A DNA stretch of 45,662 nt, taken from the NCBI GenBank assembly GCA_027053355.1, contig JALUDX010000084.1:1-45662 (forward strand), read 5' to 3'. Below, piece by piece: positions 7,526 through 15,979 of the stretch (positions are counted from its first letter, which is position 1; each line of letters opens with the position of its first letter). Below the pieces are notes generated by a model. It was not told the origin of the DNA and ran no database searches. It was given only the letters and a program-made list of their open reading frames with translations. The translations under genes and the position numbers were made by a program. This DNA is from Anaerolineales bacterium. Lineage in GTDB: Bacteria > Chloroflexota > Anaerolineae > Anaerolineales > DRMV01.

Positions 7526-8452
7526 ATGACCGCTGGCCCGCACCAACCTGTTCTTTACCAAGAGATCATCCAGGCCCTGCAGCCGCGCCCTCGCGGCCGC
7601 TACGTCGACGCCACCCTTGGCGCAGGCGGTCACGCGTGGGGCATTCTGCAAGCCAGCAGCCCCGACGGCCTGCTTTTGGGTTTGGATGTCGACCCTCACG
7701 CGCTGCGCTTGGCTGCAGAACGCCTTGCACCCTTTGGCCGCCGGGCAATCCTCCGCCGCGCTTCGTACACCACCCTGCGCGAGCAGTTGCAAACCTTGGG
7801 CTGGCAACAGGTCGACGGCATCGTGCTCGACCTGGGGCTTTCTTCCATGCAATTGGACACGCCGGCGCGGGGGTTTTCCTTCCGCCACGATGCGCCTTTG
7901 GATATGCGCTTTGACCCTGACCAGCCTCTCACTGCCGCGCATTTGGTCAACACTTTGGAGGAAGCCGCGTTAGCCGATTTGCTCTGGCGCTACGGTGAAG
8001 AGCGCCGTGCCCGCCGGGTGGCGCGGGCCATTGCGCGCCATCGCCCCATCACCACCACTCGCCAACTGGCTGAAATCGTGGCCGCGGTCACCACCTCGGG
8101 CAAGCGTAGGATGCACCCCGCAACCCGCACCTTTCAGGCTTTGCGCATCGCGGTCAACCGCGAACTGGCCAATGTGGAAGCGGTGCTCCCCCAGGCGATA
8201 GAGGCCTTGGCGCCGGGCGGCCGCCTGGCTGTCATTGCCTTCCACTCCCTCGAAGATCGCCTGGTCAAGCACTATCTGCGCTCGGTGAGCGACCGCTGCA
8301 CCTGCCCGCCTGAAATGCCTTTTTGCGATTGCGCGGCCCATGCCCGGGTGCGTCTGCTCAAACCTTTCCCTATGCGCCCTGGCGAGGAAGAAGTTGCCCG
8401 TAACCCGCGCGCTCGCAGCGCTCGCCTGCGGGTAGCCGAGAAATTGGCATAA
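7526..8452 (+). CDS. rsmH: 16S rRNA (cytosine-1402-N4)-methyltransferase RsmH
   Basis: Methylates N4 of C1402 in 16S rRNA using S-adenosylmethionine. The 308-residue protein has the SAM-binding loop VDATLGAGGHA near the N terminus, the DLGLSSMQLD motif, the segment GFSFRHDAPLDMRFD, and the C-terminal IAFHSLEDRLVKHYLR and NPRARSARLRVAEK signatures. Full length. The start is 3 bp after the mraZ stop, so the pair is surely co-transcribed. It is the usual second gene of dcw clusters (also called mraW). Confidence 0.97.
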   Translation: MTAGPHQPVLYQEIIQALQPRPRGRYVDATLGAGGHAWGILQASSPDGLLLGLDVDPHALRLAAERLAPFGRRAILRRASYTTLREQLQTLGWQQVDGIVLDLGLSSMQLDTPARGFSFRHDAPLDMRFDPDQPLTAAHLVNTLEEAALADLLWRYGEERRARRVARAIARHRPITTTRQLAEIVAAVTTSGKRRMHPATRTFQALRIAVNRELANVEAVLPQAIEALAPGGRLAVIAFHSLEDRLVKHYLRSVSDRCTCPPEMPFCDCAAHARVRLLKPFPMRPGEEEVARNPRARSARLRVAEKLA

Positions 8453-8472
8453 GGCTTGCAAGGAAAAGAAGC

Positions 8473-8934
8473 ATGACCCGCAGAAGACGTCCTTCCCTTC
8501 CTCAAGCCTACCGTGAACTCCCTTGGCGGCGCAAAGCGCGCTGGCTTGCCGGCGCGCTGGCAGTGGTCGTGGCCGTGTTGGCCGTGCTCTTGCTGGAAGT
8601 GCACTTCTCTGCCCAGGCTATCGTGCTGGGGTATCAACTGCGCCGGGTCGAGCGGCGTACCGTGCGCCAGCGGCAAGAAAACGCGGAACTTAAAACCCGC
8701 CTGGCCCGCTTGACCAGCGGCGAAATGGTGTGGAAACGCGCCAGGCAGGCGTACCGCCTGCCCGAACCCGACGAAGTGCACTTCGTGCCCGTGCCGGCCG
8801 CGGCAGTGGCTACCCCTTCGCCAATGACGATGGCCGTGCCGCAAGTGTCGGCCGAGCCACCTCTGCCGACAGCGTATCGTGAATCGCTGTTGCATTGGCT
8901 CATGCGCTATTTGCTGCCTGAGGAACAGCCATGA
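8473..8934 (+). CDS. ftsL: FtsL-like cell division protein
   Basis: A small bitopic protein of 153 residues with a basic N terminus, one membrane helix (about 24-46) and a following heptad-rich stretch (about 48-80, VERRTVRQRQENAELKTRLA). This is the build of FtsL, which joins FtsB and FtsQ and activates FtsW-FtsI at the septum. Sequence similarity in this family is always low, so the call rests on topology and on position between rsmH and ftsI. An odd feature is the extra C-terminal 50 residues, rich in Pro, Ala and Thr. It overlaps ftsI by 4 bp (ATGA). Confidence 0.78.
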   Translation: MTRRRRPSLPQAYRELPWRRKARWLAGALAVVVAVLAVLLLEVHFSAQAIVLGYQLRRVERRTVRQRQENAELKTRLARLTSGEMVWKRARQAYRLPEPDEVHFVPVPAAAVATPSPMTMAVPQVSAEPPLPTAYRESLLHWLMRYLLPEEQP

Positions 8935-10778
8935 ATCACCCCGTGACGCCCTCTTCTGCTGGAACCTCTCGCCGCGGGCAAGCCTCCTTCCCCGTCTGGC
9001 GTTATTTGGTGGCCGCGGGTGCGGTGTTGACGTTGGGCGCGGTGGTGTTGGCGCGTTTGGCAATGTTGCAGCTAGGCCCCGACCGCCGGCTTTGGGCCGA
9101 TTTACAGCCTTCGACCTATTCTGAGTACGTGTACATTCCCCGCGGGCTGATCTACGACCGCAACGGCCACCTATTGGCCGGCGATGTGCTGGGCTATGAA
9201 GTGGACCTCAATTTAGCCCTGGTGCCCAAGGCGGAGCTCAGCCGCGTGGCTCGCGATTTAGCCGCAGTGCTCCGCATGGACCCGGCTCAGGTAGAAGTGC
9301 ATCTGCAAGAGGCGCAGGCCAAGGCAGACGCGGGTCGGGGTCCGGTGTTGATTCGGCTTGTGCCGTACGTGAGCGACGAGCAGAAAGACGCGCTGGAACA
9401 AATGGCTTCTTCTTGGTTTTACCTGAACGCCAAAGGGAAGCGCGTCTCTTTCCGCGGTGCATTGCAGATGTACCGTACCGCGCGGCGGGCGCACCCGGCC
9501 GGCGATTTGGCGGCCAACGTGCTGGGTATTGTCTCTGAGTGGGACGGCAAAGGTCATTATGGCGTAGAGGGTTATTACGAAGGTGTATTGCGGGCGCGGC
9601 GGGGTTGGTTCCGCCGGCCTTTTGCCCCCTGGTCGGCTGCTGGTGACCGGCACCTGCGCAAGAGCCCTGCGACTTTGTACCTTACCATTGATAGCGCGTT
9701 ACAAGCCGCTGCCGAAGAAGAGGCCCGACGTGCTCTGGAAAACACGAAATCAGAGAGCGCAGTCATCATTGTTGCCAACCCCCATACCGGCGAGATTTTG
9801 GCCATGGCCGTAGCCCCTCGCCCTACCGATGATGACCGGGACGCGGCGCTGGCTTACAAGGCTAAATACCAAGGCTTCAACTTGGCGATTGAAAAGCCCT
9901 ACGAGCCCGGTTCGGTGTTCAAAGTGATTACCATGGCCGCGGCCATCGACGCCGGAGTGGTCACCCCCGATACGGTGTATCACGACACCGGCGTTTACAA
10001 GGTTTCTGGCCGCGGAATTCCCAACTGGGACCGCGGCGCCTGGGGTGACCAGACCATGGTCGGTTGCTTGGGCTACTCGCTCAATACCTGCCTGGCCGCG
10101 GTGGCTCACGACAAACTGGGCAAGAAGCGCTTTTACACCTACCTGGCGGCCTTCGGCTTTGGCCGGGAGAGCGGTGTAGATCTGGCTGAGGAGCAGCCTG
10201 GCGGCTATCGGCATGATTTCGGCCAGTATAGCGATGGCTGGACTGACTACGACCTGGCCGCCCAAGGGTTTGGCCAAGCCATTCTGGTCAACCCGGTGCA
10301 GATGGTGGCCGCGCTTTCGGTGGTCGCCAACGGCGGTTATTTGATTACGCCCCACGTGCTCAAATACGAGATAGAAGAAGGGCGCACTTACCCCTATCAT
10401 CCTCAGGTGCAGCAACAAGTCATCTCGGCCGAGGCCGCCCGCACCATGCGCCAGATGTTGCACGAGGCGCTGCCCATGGAAACCAAGACCGCCCTGGTGC
10501 CCGGCTATAGCGTGGCCGGGAAGACCGGCACAGCCCAAATTGCCGTGCCGGGGCAGGGCTACAGTTGGAGTGTCACCAACGCCTCTTTTGGCGGTTGGTT
10601 CCCGGCCGATGACCCGCAATATGTGATTTACATTTGGCTGCAACGCCCCCGCACCTCCCCTTGGGCTTCGGTGGTCGCCGCGCCGGTCTTTGCCGAAATG
10701 GTCAAGCGGGTGGCCGTACTGGAAAAAGTGCCCCCCGATGACGTGCGCGCCAAACTGCAGCCCCCGGCCCAGCCATGA
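8931..10778 (+). CDS. ftsI: Peptidoglycan transpeptidase FtsI (class B PBP, PBP3-like)
   Basis: Cross-links septal peptidoglycan. The 615-residue protein has an N-terminal membrane anchor (about 24-46), a dimerisation/pedestal domain beginning PRGLIYDRNGHLLA, and a transpeptidase domain with all three active-site motifs: S328-V-F-K, S383-L-N, and K531-T-G-T. No PASTA repeats follow. The ATG at 8931 overlaps the ftsL stop, which implies translational coupling. Downstream, where murE commonly lies, there is a 126-bp non-coding gap instead. Confidence 0.95.
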   Translation: MNHPVTPSSAGTSRRGQASFPVWRYLVAAGAVLTLGAVVLARLAMLQLGPDRRLWADLQPSTYSEYVYIPRGLIYDRNGHLLAGDVLGYEVDLNLALVPKAELSRVARDLAAVLRMDPAQVEVHLQEAQAKADAGRGPVLIRLVPYVSDEQKDALEQMASSWFYLNAKGKRVSFRGALQMYRTARRAHPAGDLAANVLGIVSEWDGKGHYGVEGYYEGVLRARRGWFRRPFAPWSAAGDRHLRKSPATLYLTIDSALQAAAEEEARRALENTKSESAVIIVANPHTGEILAMAVAPRPTDDDRDAALAYKAKYQGFNLAIEKPYEPGSVFKVITMAAAIDAGVVTPDTVYHDTGVYKVSGRGIPNWDRGAWGDQTMVGCLGYSLNTCLAAVAHDKLGKKRFYTYLAAFGFGRESGVDLAEEQPGGYRHDFGQYSDGWTDYDLAAQGFGQAILVNPVQMVAALSVVANGGYLITPHVLKYEIEEGRTYPYHPQVQQQVISAEAARTMRQMLHEALPMETKTALVPGYSVAGKTGTAQIAVPGQGYSWSVTNASFGGWFPADDPQYVIYIWLQRPRTSPWASVVAAPVFAEMVKRVAVLEKVPPDDVRAKLQPPAQP

Positions 10779-10904
10779 CTGTCGCAATGGTATCGCTGGC
10801 GGGCTGACGTCTCCTCGCTGCGCCTTTGCCTTCTCCGCGTTTATCCGTAACCATCCGCTGGCTATTTCCCAAAGGCCGAACGGTTACGCTACTCTGAGGA
10901 AACC
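10779..10904. repeat. Family I remnant in the usual murE slot
   Basis: This 126-bp gap parts ftsI from murF. It holds the right half of a family I element: the words TTTATCCGTAACCATCCG, GGCTATTTCC and the terminal GGCCGAACGGTTAC (10874-10887). No left end or paired 8-bp duplication is visible, so it is a truncated copy. GAGG just before the murF GTG serves as ribosome binding site. No murE coding remnant was recognised. Confidence 0.6.
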
Positions 10905-12323
10905 GTGCTCACCCTTGCCGACGTGTTAGAAGCCCTGACCGGGCGACGCCCCGACCTGAGCGAGATCATCACCGAAACCGTGGTGGACTCGCGGCAGGCC
11001 ATCCCCGGCGCGCTGTTCGTGGCGCTGCCCGGCGAGCATCACGACGGCCACGACTTCGTGAGCCATGCCTTTGAGCGCGGCGCTACCGTGGCGTTGATTG
11101 CCCGACCGGTGCCCTCGTGCCCCACTTTGGATATTCGCCAAGGCCTGCCGCCCCAACCGTGGGAGGGCTTCCACCTGCCGGGGTGCGTGCTGGTAGACGA
11201 CACCCTCGCCGCACTGCAGCAATTAGCCCGTTTTTGGCGGCAGAAAATGTCCCACGTGCGGGTGGTGGGCATCACGGGCAGCGTAGGTAAGTCTACCACC
11301 AAGGAGTTGGCCGCTCAGGTGCTGAGCAGCCGGTATCGCACCTTGAAAAACGTGGGCAACCTGAACAACGAAATCGGCTTACCGCTGACCCTCTTGCGCC
11401 TGACCGAGGGTTACGAGCGGGCGGTATTAGAGATGGGCTTCTACGTGCCCGGCGATATTGCCTTCCTCTGCGATTTGGCCCGCCCCCAGGTGGGCGTGGT
11501 GACCAACGTGGGGCTGGTGCACGCGGAGCGGGCAGGTTCTCAAGAGACCATCGCTCGCGGCAAGGCCGAACTGGTCGAAGCCCTGCCCCCCGCGCCCGAA
11601 GGCGTGGCCGTGCTCAATTACGACGACCCCTGGGTGCGCGCCATGGCCAAGAAGACCCAGGCGAGCGTCTTTTTCTACGGCCTTTCGCCGCGGGCAGACC
11701 TGTGGGCTGACCGCATTGAGGGTTTGGGACTGGACGGCTTGCGGTTGCGCTTGCACCACGGCCGCGAGACCCTGACCATCAAAGTGCCCCTGCTGGGGCG
11801 GCATTCCGCACACACGGTGTTGCGGGCGGCCGCAGTGGGCCTGGTGGAGGGCCTCTCGTGGGGCGAAATCGTGGGCGGCTTGCGCATGGGGTACGCCCAA
11901 CTGCGCTTGGTGGCCGTGCGGGCTTTCAACGGCGCGCTGTTGTTGGACGATACTTACAACGCTTCGCCCCAATCGACTTTAGCCGCCCTCAACCTGCTGG
12001 CCGACCTGCCGGGGCGCCGGGTGGCCGTGTTGGGCGATATGCTGGAACTGGGCCCCTACGAGCACGAAGGCCACTGGAAGGTGGGGCTGCGGGCTGCAGA
12101 AGTGGCCGATCGCCTGATCACCGTGGGCGAACGCGGGCACATCATCGCCCAGGCTGCCCGCCAATCGGGTATACCCCCCACCGCAGTGCGAGAAACGGCC
12201 GACGTGGACGAGGCTGCCCGTGTGCTACGCGAGATTTTGCAGCCCGACGACGTGGTGTTGGTCAAAGGCTCCCGCGGCGTGCACATGGATCGCCTGGTCG
12301 CCCAGTTGGAGGATGCAGCGTGA
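10905..12323 (+). CDS. murF: UDP-MurNAc-tripeptide--D-Ala-D-Ala ligase MurF
   Basis: Adds D-Ala-D-Ala to UDP-MurNAc-tripeptide in the cytoplasm, using ATP. The 472-residue protein has the N-terminal UDP-binding domain (VVDSRQAIPGALFVALPGE), the P-loop GITGSVGKSTTKE, the central LEMGFYVPGDI segment and the C-terminal DDTYNASPQS motif that marks MurF among Mur ligases. The start is a GTG with GAGG 5 bp upstream. Its stop codon overlaps the GTG start of mraY. It needs the MurE product as substrate, yet murE is not in this window. Confidence 0.96.
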   Translation: MLTLADVLEALTGRRPDLSEIITETVVDSRQAIPGALFVALPGEHHDGHDFVSHAFERGATVALIARPVPSCPTLDIRQGLPPQPWEGFHLPGCVLVDDTLAALQQLARFWRQKMSHVRVVGITGSVGKSTTKELAAQVLSSRYRTLKNVGNLNNEIGLPLTLLRLTEGYERAVLEMGFYVPGDIAFLCDLARPQVGVVTNVGLVHAERAGSQETIARGKAELVEALPPAPEGVAVLNYDDPWVRAMAKKTQASVFFYGLSPRADLWADRIEGLGLDGLRLRLHHGRETLTIKVPLLGRHSAHTVLRAAAVGLVEGLSWGEIVGGLRMGYAQLRLVAVRAFNGALLLDDTYNASPQSTLAALNLLADLPGRRVAVLGDMLELGPYEHEGHWKVGLRAAEVADRLITVGERGHIIAQAARQSGIPPTAVRETADVDEAARVLREILQPDDVVLVKGSRGVHMDRLVAQLEDAA

Positions 12324-13321
12324 TCGTTTCCCCCGCGCCTACCACGTTGGCCTTGAGCCTGGCGGCCTTGAGTTTTGTGCTCACCGTGATTTGGGGCGAC
12401 CCGTTGCTGCAGATTTTGCGCCACTTCAAGGTGGGTAAAATCATTCGCATCGACGGCCCCCAGCGGCACTTTTCCAAATTGGGCACCCCTACCATGGGGG
12501 GGCTGATGATCGTCCTGCCCGTGGTTTTCATGACCTTGCTGCTCAACGCGGGGTGGATTTTGGGCAGAACCTTGGCAGGGCGTTCCGTCCTCTTGCCGGT
12601 GGGCGTGCTCTTGGCCTTTGCCGCGGTGGGAGCGATAGATGATTGGGCTGGCCTGCGAGGTCGCAAAGGTGAAGGTCTACGACCGCGCACCAAATTTGCT
12701 TTGCAGGTGGTCCTGGCTACCTTAGCGGCCGTCGGCTTGCAATATTACCTGCAGGTGCCACATTTGCTTATCCCCGGCCTGGCAACGCCCCTTTCCTTGG
12801 GTTGGTTGTACCTGCCGCTGGCCGTGTTCGTGATTGTGGGCAGCAGCAACGCGGTCAATCTGACCGATGGCCTGGATGGGCTGGCTGGTTTGATTGTGGC
12901 CACGGCCTTCGCGGCCTACGGCGGCATCGCGCTGATGCAAGGGCAGGTGTACTTAGCCCGCTTTGCGTTTGTGTTGGTCGGCAGTTTGTTTGGCTTCTTG
13001 TGGTACAACGTCCACCCCGCGCAACTGTTCATGGGCGATACGGGCTCCCTTTCGTTGGGTGCGACGTTGGGCGTGGTGGCGTTAATGAGCGGCCAATGGT
13101 TGTTGTTGCCTCTGATTGCCATTGTGCCTGTGGCCGAAGCGCTGAGCGTGATGCTGCAGGTTGGCTATTTCAAGATGACCGGAGGTCGGCGGCTGTTCAA
13201 AATGTCGCCCTTGCACCACCATTTCGAACTGTTGGGCTGGAGCGAGACCCAGGTGGTGCAGCGGTTTTGGCTGGTGAGTTTGTTGGCCGCCATGTTGGGC
13301 GTGGCGATTGCGGTGCAATGA
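12320..13321 (+). CDS. mraY: Phospho-MurNAc-pentapeptide transferase MraY
   Basis: Integral membrane enzyme that joins phospho-MurNAc-pentapeptide to undecaprenyl phosphate, forming lipid I. The 333-residue protein has about ten membrane helices and the family motifs: GTPTMGGL near the N terminus, AIDDW, NAVNLTDGLDGLA with the catalytic aspartates, FMGDTGSL, and the histidine cluster SPLHHHFELLGW. The start is the GTG at 12320, which overlaps the murF stop (GTGA); frames reaching upstream to 11858 are read-through of murF in another frame. Confidence 0.96.
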   Translation: MIVSPAPTTLALSLAALSFVLTVIWGDPLLQILRHFKVGKIIRIDGPQRHFSKLGTPTMGGLMIVLPVVFMTLLLNAGWILGRTLAGRSVLLPVGVLLAFAAVGAIDDWAGLRGRKGEGLRPRTKFALQVVLATLAAVGLQYYLQVPHLLIPGLATPLSLGWLYLPLAVFVIVGSSNAVNLTDGLDGLAGLIVATAFAAYGGIALMQGQVYLARFAFVLVGSLFGFLWYNVHPAQLFMGDTGSLSLGATLGVVALMSGQWLLLPLIAIVPVAEALSVMLQVGYFKMTGGRRLFKMSPLHHHFELLGWSETQVVQRFWLVSLLAAMLGVAIAVQ

Positions 13322-13331
13322 GGTGTTGACG

Positions 13332-14759
13332 ATGACGTCTTGGGAAGGTCGGCAAGTGCTCATCATCGGTGCGGGGCGGCAGGGGGTGGCATTGGCCCGC
13401 TATCTCGCGCGCCACGGCGCGCGGGTGGTGCTCAACGACCGGCGCCCTTTAGAGGCGCTGGCGGCTGCCCGCGAGCAACTCGCCGACCTGCCCGTGCAAT
13501 GGGCAGCCGGCGGCCACCCGCTTTCGCTGCTGGAAAACACCGACCTGGTTTGCCCTTCGGGGGGCGTACCCCTGGAACTGCCTCTGATTCGAGAGGCCGT
13601 GCGCCGTGGCATCCCCTTGAGCAACGAGGCGCAAATTTTCATGGAAGCCGCGCCGTGCCCCGTGGCGGGCATCACCGGCTCCGCGGGCAAGACCACCACC
13701 ACCACGTTGGTGGGGCGCATGGCCGCCAGCGCGGCGGAGGCGGCGCGCGCGATTTCGTATAGCCATAATCGTAACGAAAGCCTGCCTCGCCGCTGGCGCA
13801 AAGTGTGGGTGGGCGGCAACATCGGCAACCCCCTCATCGCCGACGTGGACGCCATGTCCCCCGACGACCTGGCCGTGCTGGAACTGTCCAGTTTCCAACT
13901 GGAATTGATGCACCTTTCGCCCGTGGTGGCCGCGGTGCTCAACATCACCCCCAACCACCTCGACCGCCACGGCACCATGGCGGCGTACACCGCGGCCAAA
14001 GCCCGCATTTTGGACTTTCAAACCCCCGCCGATGTCGCCGTTTTGGGCTGGGAAGACCCCGGCGCCTGGGCCCTGCGCGACCGGGTGGCCGGTCGGCTGC
14101 TGGTTTTTGGCCTGACGCCGCCGCCTCCTGGCGTCGACGGTGCGTTCCTGGCGGACGATACCCTAACTTTGCGGCAGGTTGGCCAGACGACGCGGCTCTT
14201 CCCCCGCAGCCTGGTGCGCCTGCGGGGGGAGCACAACCTGCGCAACGTGCTGGCTGCTGCAGCCGTGGCTCATGCCTTGGGCCTGACGCCTGCGCACATG
14301 CGCGCCGGGGTCGAGGGCTTTACCGGCGTGCCCCATCGGCTGGAACTCGTGCGGGTGCTGGATGGTGTGGCCTGGTACAACGATTCCATCGCCACCGCGC
14401 CCGAACGGGCTATGGCCGCGTTGCGCTCCTTCGACGAGCCGTTGGTGCTGCTGGCCGGTGGCCGCGACAAGAAATTGCCGTGGGATGCCTGGGCTGCCCT
14501 GGTACGCCAGCGGGTGCGGGTGCTGGTGCTGTTTGGCGAGGCCGCGGATTTGATCCTGCAGGCCCTCGCGCGGGCCGAAGGCCCGCTTCCCGAAAAGGTG
14601 TTGCGCTGTCACACCCTGGAAGAGGCAGTGCGGGCCGCGTATCACGCGGCCGAGCCGGGCGACGTGGTTTTGCTTTCCCCCGGCGGCACGAGTTACGATG
14701 CGTTTCGCGATTTTGCCGAACGTGGTGAGAGGTTCCGAGCATGGGTGAACGCACTGTGA
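13332..14759 (+). CDS. murD: UDP-MurNAc-L-alanine--D-glutamate ligase MurD
   Basis: Adds D-Glu to UDP-MurNAc-L-Ala. The 475-residue protein starts with a Rossmann-like GAGRQGVALARYLARHG, followed by the P-loop GITGSAGKTTTTTL, ELSSFQLE, NITPNHLDRHG and the C-terminal WYNDSIATAPE and LLAGGRDKK segments. The ATG at 13332 is preferred over 13308 because it has GAGGTG about 6 bp upstream and does not overlap mraY. Its 3' end overlaps ftsW by 19 bp. Confidence 0.96.
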   Translation: MTSWEGRQVLIIGAGRQGVALARYLARHGARVVLNDRRPLEALAAAREQLADLPVQWAAGGHPLSLLENTDLVCPSGGVPLELPLIREAVRRGIPLSNEAQIFMEAAPCPVAGITGSAGKTTTTTLVGRMAASAAEAARAISYSHNRNESLPRRWRKVWVGGNIGNPLIADVDAMSPDDLAVLELSSFQLELMHLSPVVAAVLNITPNHLDRHGTMAAYTAAKARILDFQTPADVAVLGWEDPGAWALRDRVAGRLLVFGLTPPPPGVDGAFLADDTLTLRQVGQTTRLFPRSLVRLRGEHNLRNVLAAAAVAHALGLTPAHMRAGVEGFTGVPHRLELVRVLDGVAWYNDSIATAPERAMAALRSFDEPLVLLAGGRDKKLPWDAWAALVRQRVRVLVLFGEAADLILQALARAEGPLPEKVLRCHTLEEAVRAAYHAAEPGDVVLLSPGGTSYDAFRDFAERGERFRAWVNAL

Positions 14760-15979
14760 GCACATCCCGGATGCCGCGCTGGCTGCAGGGCACCGATGGC
14801 TGGCTACTGCTGGCGGTGGTGATTTTGGCCCTGTGGGGGCTGGTGATGGTGTATTCCACCGGCGCGGAGGTGGAGGTGCTGCGCACGCCCCAGGGTGCGG
14901 CCGTTGACCCCTTGGCGCTGTTCCGCCGGCAAGCGATGTTTGTGGCGATCGGCGCCGCGTTGGCCGTGTTGTTGGCCGCGATAGATTATCGCCGCTGGGA
15001 GCGCTGGGCGCCGTTGGTGCTCATCGGCACTTGGTTGGCGCTGCTCGCGGTGTTGGTGCTCAGCCGCCTTTCCGGCGGGGTGGGACGGTTTTTGCTCGGC
15101 GGTTCCTTTCAGCCCTCGGAGATTGCCAAGGTGGCCACGGTGTTCTACCTCGCGGTCTGGCTGGCGCGGCGGGGCGAGAAAATCAACGACCGGGAGTACG
15201 GCTTGATGCCCTTAGGTTTTTTGGTGGGCGTTAGCGGTGGGCTGGTGATGTTGGAGCCCGATTTCAGCGCCGCGGCCACGATTGTGGGTATCGGTTTTTT
15301 GATGTTTTTCCTCGCTGGCGGCAGCCTGCGGCAGTTGCTGTTGGTGGTGGTGGCCGCGGTGGCCGGCGGGGCGCTGGTGGTGTTGTTTTACCCCCAGGGC
15401 CTCAGCCGCTGGTCGGGCTATGTGGCCGGGCTGCGCGACCCCCGGCAGGCCGCGTATCAGATTCGCCTGGCCATGGCCGCGGTCAGCCGCGGCGGTTTGC
15501 TGGGCGTGGGCCCGGGGCAATCGCAACTCAAGGTGAGCGGTTTGCCCTTGGCGCACACCGATAGCGTGTTTGCTGTGGTGGCCGAAGAATTCGGCCTGGT
15601 GGGCGCGGCAGTGATGATTTTCTTGTTCGGCGTGGTGGTGTGGCGGGGCATCGGCATTGCCCTGCGCGCCCCCGACCGTTACGGCCGTTTGTTGGCTGGC
15701 GGGCTAGCCTTGTGGTTGGGCCTGGAGGCTTTCGCGAATATGGCCATGATCGTCAACGTCTTGCCTTTGGGCGGCAACACTTTGCCGTTGATCAGTTATG
15801 GCGGTTCCAGTTTGGTGACCACGCTGGTTGCTGTGGGCTTGCTGCAGAGCGTGGCGCGGGCTTCCGCACGCGCCCAGCAAGCCGAAAGGAGCGATACGGG
15901 TGCGGTTGTTAGTTTGCGCGGGCGGGACCGGCGGCGGCGTGTATCCCGCGCTGTCCGTTCTGCAAGCGTTAGGCGATGA
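14741..15979 (+). CDS. ftsW: Septal peptidoglycan glycosyltransferase FtsW (SEDS family)
   Basis: Polymerises lipid II at the septum with FtsI. The 412-residue protein has about ten membrane helices and SEDS hallmarks: the segment FLLGGSFQPSEIAKV, LEPDFSAAATI, GVGPGQSQLKVSGLPLAHTD (the extracytoplasmic loop with the catalytic Asp region), and the late motif LPLISYGGSS. The C-terminal tail of about 30 residues is very basic (SLRGRDRRRRVSRAVRS) and is encoded where the gene overlaps murG by 80 bp. The tail may be an accident of that overlap. Confidence 0.95.
   Translation: MGERTVSTSRMPRWLQGTDGWLLLAVVILALWGLVMVYSTGAEVEVLRTPQGAAVDPLALFRRQAMFVAIGAALAVLLAAIDYRRWERWAPLVLIGTWLALLAVLVLSRLSGGVGRFLLGGSFQPSEIAKVATVFYLAVWLARRGEKINDREYGLMPLGFLVGVSGGLVMLEPDFSAAATIVGIGFLMFFLAGGSLRQLLLVVVAAVAGGALVVLFYPQGLSRWSGYVAGLRDPRQAAYQIRLAMAAVSRGGLLGVGPGQSQLKVSGLPLAHTDSVFAVVAEEFGLVGAAVMIFLFGVVVWRGIGIALRAPDRYGRLLAGGLALWLGLEAFANMAMIVNVLPLGGNTLPLISYGGSSLVTTLVAVGLLQSVARASARAQQAERSDTGAVVSLRGRDRRRRVSRAVRSASVRR

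Noticed and set aside
9750-10787. Long minus-strand frame opposite ftsI (345 residues)
   Set aside because: It is the mirror of a well-defined ftsI gene in GC-rich DNA, has no recognisable domain and no ribosome binding site.
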